In this document: one piece after another, positions 55,863 to 64,000 of the stretch
How the letters are laid out: the number at the start of each line of letters is the position of its first letter
Position numbering within the stretch: the first letter of the stretch is position 1
Assembly: GCF_032062135.1 (NCBI RefSeq)
Contig: NC_092859.1
Coordinates: 131,837,924 to 131,901,923, forward strand
Reading direction: 5' to 3'
DNA: 64,000 bases
DNA from: Pyxicephalus adspersus
Taxonomy: Eukaryota > Chordata > Amphibia > Anura > Pyxicephalidae
Notes under the pieces: model-generated
What the model saw: the letters and a program-made list of their open reading frames with translations, nothing else
What the model was told of the DNA's origin: nothing
Database searches by the model: none
Position numbers and translations under genes: made by a program

Positions 55863-57967
55863 AGGACTCGATGAAGGTGTCTGCAACCATGATAAGCAAC
55901 TTCACATGTATATATTTTATTTAACAAAATAAAAATTAATGGCACTATCTCTGCTGTAGTAAATGGGAGAAGATACTTATGCATTACAAATGGAAAAGTT
56001 AGTTTACTCTGAAATTTTTCTGGCAGGTATGCTTATTACAGAGGAGACTTTTTATGTGCATATTTCCAAAGGTTACACCATCCCAAGTGACCAGTAAAGA
56101 TTGAAGGTGTGCCATTGTGGCATGAACCAACCATCACAATGTGGACTTTAGTTCTTCAAGTTGTATTCTTTCTTTCTCAGGTCACCATTAGAGACTCTTT
56201 TTGGCATGGAGTTCAGGCAGTTAGGACAGACTGATGCCGATTTACTAAAGGCTGTATGAATTTTTACAAAATAAATTGTGTAAATATTCTAGTTCAAACT
56301 CTGCCAAACTTCTGTTCAAAGTTACTGCTTTTCTCTTTTCTCTTGTTTTAGTGAAATTTTTTAAGAGTTGGTTTGAAAGGTTTAAGGCATGTCACTGTGC
56401 CTTCAGGTCAAATTCCTAATTTGACAACGAGAAAGGACATGTACTCATAACATATGGGAGTGTTGGATTTTTTATTTTTTATTTTGGAAGGTTGTGTTAA
56501 ATATGCAAACTTTTTTAGCTCTTTACTTGGTAACATGCTGCTTTGGCTAGAGGGTATTCAATGATTAATGATTTCCAAGTTGTAATATTCTACATTTTAA
56601 TATTTTCTTTTTTTCACAATGTGCTTCATTCAGATGTATTATCTGCAATAGCATATAATGTTATTGTGTTGCCAAGAATTGTTGGAACTGTAATAGGAAT
56701 CCATAAATAAATTTACTGGTTAGAGGCACCTTCATCTGCTTTATTTGGGAACAATATTGGTGCTTTCAAATATGAGGGAGCGACTTTCTCTTGTGTGACA
56801 GTATTTGGGTTTAGCAGCCATTCTCAAAGTCTTCTCTCTGCCACACTGCCAAGGGAGTAACTTTAACACAACTTTTAGCGACTGATGCTAGGAAGTTTAC
56901 TTCCAGCTAGGTAAGATCAATGAACGCTGACCATGTGTCTTTTGTAAAGGCATTGCCACTGAAATGACAATACTTAAGTTTTTATCTGACTCAGAAGAGA
57001 TATACATATCAGGAGTTCAACATGTTTTGCTGCACATATGTTCCATGATAGCGATTTAGGATGTTTTGTAGCCAGAAACATCCAGACAAATAGCATTTTA
57101 AAAAGGCCAGTGGTAGCTGCCCACAATTTTGTTTCCTTATTAGCACAGTACTAGTTTCCTTATTAGCACAGAGGGTCATTCCAAGTGGTATAGCTACTTA
57201 TATCTCTATCATGTACACAGCACTTGAGAAGTCAAATATGAGGTCAGCATTGCTTTATGATAAAAATGGCAACACACTGAGTTGTACAGTCACATCTTTA
57301 TTACCTAATTGAGTTTGCTCTTGGAGATGTGAGCTTAAAGCGTTCAGATGCTACTTGCAGCAAGTACCATCTAGTAAAAGTTAACTTAGTTCTTTGGGAG
57401 TTGCACTGTTTTTGCTGGAAGATCTATGGCTTGGCATAAAAAAATGTTGCCATTTGAAAGCCTACAAAACAAAAATAAAATTACCAAAACAATTCTTGAT
57501 TCATAATAAAATATTACACAGCCACATTGAGGGTGACCAACAAATTCATCACAGATAACTTTTTTAGCACATCTTGGATTGAAAAAAAAAAAAAAAAAGT
57601 TAAAGGGCATTGTAACTGGTATTATAATGGAAGCAAAAGTCTGTTGCAAGTGGTTTTAGGAAATGTTCAAAGAAAAGATTATTTGCATACTTCAGGGTCA
57701 GTGGCTTAAAGTATTAAACAAGAGGGGTCCACATGACAGGCAAGTAAATAGCATTTTTATGTCGACCTCCCGTCGGGCCCTTTGGTGGCCAGCAATAGAC
57801 TTTAGTATAAACAGTGAGTAATTTTAGTCTTTTTATATATAAGAACATTGACTTATTTTAAATTAGTTTGATTTAGCAGGGAAGGAATACAAACAATTTC
57901 AACTTTTAATCTACGGTCTCTTGTCACAAGTGTAGAAACTAAGGCTGAATCTTCAGTCACACACAGT

Positions 57968-58086
57968 GCTTAACCCAGAATTTTTTTTTAAGCAGGGTGA
58001 GAATAAATTTTAGGTAAGTGGTAGCCCCTGTATTGTGACCCAACTCATCAGTAACTACCTAGCTTAAAGGGACTGGGAAGAACACA
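57968..58086 (-). repeat. Family E repeat, minus orientation
   Basis: 'gtgcttaacccagaattttt' and 'acccaactcatcagtaacta' are reverse matches to 49290-49455. Confidence 0.6.
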
Positions 58087-59733
58087 CAATATCCAAAACA
58101 TTTTCAACTTTGCTCTTGTATTCTTGTTGGAGAGCTTTTTCCTTTTCCAGACATTCATTTCACATATGCATTGCAAGGTTTAGGACATTTACTCTTTAAA
58201 ATTCTTGTACAGCCAGAACCAGACTTAAGCTGGGACTATGGCCCATTTGGACTTGTATTTGAAAACCCAATGGTTAGCCAGAACTGAATGCCCATAAATG
58301 TGTCGGGAATCCGTTTATAGTGCCAGCAGCAGTGCTTGACAAACACCTTGTGGTGCAGTTCTTCTGGAGAAAGAAAAGCAACAGCATATCCAGAAGCAAA
58401 ATGTCTTTCAGGAACCATGTAGCAGATGCAACCACCTGCAAACTCACACAAAGTGGTTTCCAACTGCTCCCATACAGTTCAATGGAAGTGTGGTTGAACA
58501 TGCGTTACAACGCTGCAATTTATCGCAAAAGGCCTCATTACAAATTTAGAGCATGTTTAAGAATCTGCATGGCTTATGTTAAAAGACTTCAGCTATGTTT
58601 TAGGTTTTGGATTTGTGCTTCTGAAGTGCTATAAACTATACAGAATCTTGGTTTTGTATGTAAAAGATAAATACCAGACTTCTAAAGTTGCTTACAAGCA
58701 CTTTTCTATTTCAGGTGTGTTATTTAGTAATAATATGGTGTCTAGTTGTTTGAAAAACAGTGTTTTAAACTAACTATTGTGCTGGTAAAATGATGTTTAT
58801 ACATGTTTAATTATATGTATAACTTCACCTTGCTTGCAGATTAAGTCACGGGTATATTTTAATGGGCTGTATAATGCAGTAGACCTTTAATGACCCAAAG
58901 TGCATTTTACAAGCCTTAATTATTGGTGTATTTATAACAGTCCAATAATTCAATATTTGCTACCCTTTATAGCACAGACAAAGTACAATGCATTTTAGAC
59001 TGGATTCCATTGCATGTGTCTTGTAGATTAGACAAACCTTTCCTAAACTGACCATACGCTTTTATAGTTAGAGATCAGACAGCTTGCTCAAATTTTCAGT
59101 ATAAAGTCATCAGTGGCATGCCATGTATTGTATCATGACAGGTTTTTATCAAAAAGATGAAACTTCAGTCATCCTAGAGTGCTTTTTTTAACCAAATGTC
59201 AGAAGTGTTTGCTCATTGTAAATCAGCCAGCAGGAACACCAATGTTGGATATGCATAATTATCTTTTTTCAGACTCAAGCTGGTGGAGCTTTATGATCCC
59301 TTTTTAGCCTGCTTTAGATTTTCAGTCAAAGTCTGGAGGCTGATGGATTTTGTGTGAATCTCTCCACACTTGCCACTTGTGTTTGAATATCCTTTGGAAA
59401 AAAATAGACGCACATCATTGTGTAGCAATTAAGTTTAGTTTTAAATGTTAACAATAAAACCACTGCCTATAAATGTTCTCCAAATATCAGTGGGATAAAG
59501 CAAACCTGTCCACACTAGTGCATGGTGGTCCAACATTTACCAGAAATCTTGTAGGTTTACTGGTAACAGAATCCTTGGGTTTGGGTAAAGGAGGTTCTAA
59601 AAACTGTGTGTGTGTAAATATATATAATCTCCTCTTCTCCATACCTGTCAGAAGCAGTCTGGCCTGAATAAATTAGTTACTGCATAAAGGGCATCACTAC
59701 CTAGGGGTCATTGTAAAGATAAACTTCTCCTAC

Positions 59734-59839
59734 TTAAAGTGGACCTAAGCTCAAAATTTTTACTTGTATGTAAAAGGGTAATCAACACTTTAATGTAAGG
59801 TAAAAATATTATGTGTATATTAGTGTATTAGTGCACACC

Positions 59840-59872
<33 letters not shown>

Positions 59873-60182
59873 GTGCATCACCTACCCTTTTAGTTTTGAT
59901 CTCCATGGCAATCAACACAGAATGGGGGCGAGAAGCCTCCAGGGATACATATGTCATGCATCCCCATCTATGTCACCTGATCTCGCTCCTGTGCAATGCA
60001 AGAACGGGTGACGTATTATAAAGAACACGTAAGAAGTGAGAAGAAGATGGTGGCGGACGAGGCTGTCTGTGCACTGAGCCAAAGAAGGATACCAGGATGA
60101 CACAGGACTCAAACAAAGAAACCTCCCAATGGATTGACAGGTTATTATTTTTTTTTATTTTTGAGTTTAGTTACGCTTTAAA
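59734..60182. repeat. Family C MITE-like element
   Basis: TTAAAGTGGACCTAAGCTC at the left faces GAGTTTAGTTACGCTTTAA at the right. Contains an A28 run and the GC-rich 'cgtaagaagtgagaagaaga' block. Confidence 0.75.
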
Positions 60183-61397
60183 GCTGTATACAAACATCAG
60201 AAAGGAGAATGGTCGTGCTTGGCTCGTGTGAAAATCTGACGTGTACAGCAGTTGCCCAACGTCGCTCATCAATCATCACTGGGGATCTATTATTAATGAT
60301 CAGAAAGAAGCACTTCCAAAATCAAGACAATAGAGCACCATGGGGTGCTGCTCGCTCATGCCCCCCCCCCCCCCCATCTTAAACAGAATGGACACTCGTC
60401 CGTTTATCTGTCACTGCAAACGGTCAATTCAAGTGTCAAAAACTTGTATTTTGTACAAAACCTTAATGTCGGTGTGTGTGTTAGTGCCACAATTTCTTAG
60501 GATGTCCAGTATATAATAATGGTTTTCCTGGCTTACAGTTACAGTAGATGGGCAGTGTTTAGTCATCACCCCTTATGACTAACTGAAAGCTTACTCATTG
60601 TGGAGCCATTTTTGTTGTTTTAACTTGAATTCTTTTTTGTTGTGTGTGTGTTTTTTTTTTTTTTTTAACGCAAGTGTGGCACAAAATCTTAATAAAGTTA
60701 CTTGTGGACAGCTTAGAGTTGCCTGTTTAAATAGACTTGGGCATTCATGACTCTACTACTGTATACGTACATACTCCATAAAGGTGCACACAGCTAAATT
60801 TCTGCTCCCTAGACTTGCGATCTATAAACAAATAATCCAAATAGTGCTGCAGCACCGATTGGTTTTTCATTTGAATTGTAGTTCTACTTAGTACTGCTAG
60901 TGACATGCTTGCTGCTTTTCAGTAGTATGGTATCCCAGCCGTTGAGTTTGTAGTGGCTTTTATCAGTGGGTTTTATGAAGTCGAATTTCTTGGAACAGCT
61001 CAGATAGTGCTGTGCATGAAACTTGATGCTTTGGCACAGCCATGCTGTAGCTAGAACGCAGAATTCAGAATGTTAAGTCTGTAAATTCCTGAGGATAAAG
61101 ATTATCTCTGTATTGTTTTACTCCAGCTCTCTTGGAAGCCTGGATTTCTTTTGATCAGTGCACCGAAAATTCAACTTTAAAATTCTGCTAAATTGATGCA
61201 AGCTTCTGTTAAACAGCTTTTATAATGTGGGATCGTGACCACAATTTTGAAAGGATTCAAACCTGGACCCCTATACTGACCACCTGGACATGAGGTGTTG
61301 TGCTTAGAGATTTAAAAAAATCTTTGAACTTTATTCTTTTGATTTTTTTTTAATGCAACTGTGGCAATACCGAAGTAATAATAGTGATATAATGAAT

Positions 61398-61700
61398 ATG
61401 GATAGCATGGTGGCTCAGAGGTTAGCACTCTGGCTTTTGCAGGACACTATATGCATGAAGTTTACAGGTTTTCCCCGTATTTGCGTGGATTTCCTCCGGG
61501 TACTCCGGTTTCCTCCCACATTCCAAAAACATTCAGTTAGGTTTTTTGGCTTCCAAATTGACCTTACATTCTAATAAACACATATAACAATGTTAGGGAC
61601 ATTAGATTGTGAGCCCCTTTGAGGGAAAGCTAGTGAGATGACTGTGGACTTTGTAACGTGCTGCGTAATATGTCGGCACTATATAAATACCGTGTAATAA
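61398..61700 (-). repeat. Family B repeat, minus orientation
   Basis: 'gcatggtggctcagaggtta' to 'cggcactatataaatacc'. The 73-codon ORF over it is spurious. Confidence 0.75.
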
Positions 61701-62082
61701 TATGGATATACTGCAAAGCATTTACTGTTATTATAGTAATGATCTGAATTTTGGAACTAAAATATCAGGTCAAATGATTGGGAATTCTGGACATGATGTG
61801 GACCAGTGTCTGGGCTTATGCAAACCGGGAACAGGGAAGCCAGTAGTTTCCTGGGTATGCTGTTGGACAGTGTCGGCGTCAGTATAGTCCTAGGAATGTG
61901 ACTGGAAAGTCCAGCACTCTGGATTTGTTACGGCATTGTAGCCAAGGAATGTAGCTGGATGATTCTACAGTTCCTAAGGGCCAGTGATCTGTAAGGCTGG
62001 GTAACGAGACAGTGGAGGTTAATATATTGCAGTTTTCTAGACAGAAGATGTGAAGGTTGCATTAGTTTTTCCATCATATTTC

Positions 62083-62320
62083 TATTATTATTATATGGCG
62101 CCAACATATTACGCAGCACTGTACAAAGTCCATAGTCATGTCACTAGCTTTCCCTCAAAGGAGCTCACAATCTAATGTCCCTACCATAGTCTAAGGTCAA
62201 TTTTGGTGGGATGCCAATTGACCTAACTGCATATTTTTGGAACGTGGGAGGAGATCTACGCAGACACGGGGAGAACCTACAAACTCCATGGTGTCATGGC
62301 CAAAATTCGAACCTGGGTCT
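62083..62320 (+). repeat. Family B repeat, slightly 3'-truncated
   Basis: 'attattatatggcgccaaca' to 'aaaattcgaacctgggtc', then a T run. Confidence 0.75.
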
Positions 62321-64000
62321 TTTTTTTTTTTTTTTTCCCTTTTTGCCTGCCTGGTGATTCTGCCAGTATTGCATTTTTTTTTTGGAGTGACAACTCTTGT
62401 GTACCAAACTGTGTTGTAACAGCAGAAACTAGATTTCTGAAACCTCCTCCTATTCTCTATATTATTTTAATTGGAACAATGTGACTAATAAGAATGCAGC
62501 ATCTTATGAGAAAACAGATGTCTGAAAATGCTTCATTGGAATGGACAGACCAAAAGAAAGTATATTAAGTTTTTTTTTTTTTTTTTTTGTTAGGGTTTGC
62601 ATATCTTTAAAGTCTAAAAGAATCAATACAATGATGAAAACATTGGCAGTAAAAAGGTTCAGGTGTAATCTTTGGTCTCTGCGCATCATTGGCACCCTTT
62701 CCCTATCCTAATAAAAATGCTGTATTCTTTTTCAACTAAAATTGATGACTTCATCTTCACCTGTGGGAGGATTTGACATGTGTGCTAGGAAATACATTAG
62801 CCTGCAGACCACCCACCTACACATGGTGCTAAATACATTGGTGATATTGCAGGCAACAAATGGATTTAAGGAATGGACAGGCTGTGGTCCTGTTGATGAA
62901 GATGGCTTGAAGACACTTGTAGTCTGTCAGTCAAGATAGGATCAGGATTGTTGCTGGAGCTTTTAAAACTTGCTCTGTGGAATAGAGTGTGCAAGAAGTA
63001 AGATTACAATTTTTCAGCACGACAGATGGCTATCTACAAATGAGCCAAAAGTAAGGTAGGGTTGCAGTTTAACTATGAAGCTCAAATCCAGCCCCACCCT
63101 TGTTACTTACGGTCATTGCACACAGCTTCCCACAGTGTGCATTTAAATCTTCGTCTTTCCATGCATTCCAGTGACATCTTGTATCAGCATGTAGTCTTCT
63201 TATCTACTGTCACTCTCATGTTGCCAACATCTGTACTGGCAAAGTTGACCTCTTTCCTTTTCTATGCCTCCTGTGCATGCTCATGGTGTCCCATGGTTAT
63301 CCATTAACTAAAGGGTCTTCTTTACCTTCTTTGTGCATGGAAATAAGCAGGGCAAGAGGTGGGACATTCACATACACACTTTCCTGGCATACAAAGCCCC
63401 TTCATCTAATCACTTCTGTGGTATCTGCAATGGTAGGAGGTGCCAAGTGGCAAAAGGCAACTAGGGTACAAAAAAACCCTCTTTTCTAAAAAATATTTAG
63501 ATTTTTATCTAGAAGTTAGACGCTTGCATGCCAGAAATTTCAAGTAAACAGACAGGATTTGGTTTTGCTGTGTCTTGCAGTCAAAAGAAGTAATATGTTT
63601 GCATGCAAGGGGTTATAACAGTCTACTGGCACAGTAGCAGGAAAATGAGAGCAACAGAGTTGAGCCTTGTAACTGGCATTCTGACAGGAACGTGTCAGGA
63701 AACAGAATTAGATCCAATAGGCTGCACAGCGATTTCAAAATAGTTCAGTTCTCACCTACTTGTCCATTAGATTCGTAATTACTGGAGTTTTCAGTATTGG
63801 GTGGATTTTTTGGGGGGGGGTGGGGGGATCTGAGTCAATTCTGATTTCTGATCATGGATTGGATTTCTGAATTTCATTATGTTCTGATCATTGATGGGTA
63901 TAGTAGGCAGTCTGAGAATGACAGCTCTGTACATGGTGGCAGATATAATAATTTGTATGCCCGGGCCATGGCTTGTTTACTGCAAATTTACACCGTTAGG

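Larger units (their letters stand above)
47912..64000 (+). other. TRPM7: Probable TRPM7 intron 1 (runs off the window)
   Basis: 16 kb after the donor without an exon I could recognise. In particular I saw nothing encoding an SQKSWIE-like start. Repeats within it are listed separately. Undefined stretches are 49456-50460, 51083-53602, 54683-57967, 58087-59733, 60183-61397 and 62321-64000. They hold homopolymers (T28 near 48917, A28 near 59843, C17 near 60360) and short tandem duplications such as 'gtttccttattagcacag' twice at 57129-57170. Confidence 0.5.

Noticed and set aside
55799..55876. Exon-like segment (AG before, GTGTCT after, open frame)
   Set aside because: It adjoins a family H repeat fragment, the donor is weak and no protein family is recognised.
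59520..59560. 'ccagaaatcttg' as the start of TRPM7 exon 2
   Set aside because: Only the first few bases resemble an SQKSW-type start. The frame does not continue as TRPM7 and there is no good acceptor.

Overview
This is a vertebrate genomic window, most likely from a frog (neobatrachian/ranoid; inferred from the look of the dispersed repeats, not proven). It is AT-rich, intron-rich and packed with short inverted-repeat elements, with two CpG-rich promoter islands. It holds one complete multi-exon gene and the 5' end of a second gene, both on the + strand. Almost all the other open reading frames in the window are chance.

Region 1 (1-4180) is upstream flank made of nested repeats, including a hAT-like element with a near-perfect hairpin inside it. 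Region 2 (about 4180-35465) is SPPL2A, signal peptide peptidase-like 2A, an intramembrane aspartyl protease of late endosomes and lysosomes. I could place 16 coding exons with consensus splice sites and continuous phase from the ATG at 4458 to the TGA at 32083-32085. They give 534 codons with all exons, or 516 if a 54-nt exon at 26145-26198 is skipped. The catalytic YD and GxGD motifs, the PAL motif and a C-terminal YxxO lysosomal sorting signal are all present. A 3' UTR of about 3.4 kb ends at an AATAAA followed by a GT-rich stretch.

Region 3 (35466-47560) is intergenic: decayed LINE-like tails on the - strand, a cluster of foldback palindromes at 39.2-39.8 kb, a terminal-inverted-repeat element at 43.9-44.4 kb and a ~455-bp inverted repeat next to it.

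Region 4 (47560-47911) is a second CpG island with GC boxes, a perfect CRE and an E-box, then a short exon. I read it as exon 1 of TRPM7. In mammals TRPM7 lies directly downstream of SPPL2A in the same orientation, and its first exon is expected to contribute only the start codon. Here an ATG sits exactly at a GTGAGG donor (47909-47911), preceded by two upstream ORFs, the arrangement described for the magnesium-sensitive mammalian TRPM7 leader. The rest of the window (47912-64000) would be TRPM7 intron 1. I found no exon 2 in it.

The most interesting items are the TRPM7 leader with its two uORFs, the in-frame 54-nt SPPL2A exon in the lumenal loop between the two catalytic aspartates, and several very regular hairpin or foldback elements. 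I saw no sign of a wholly new multi-gene system.
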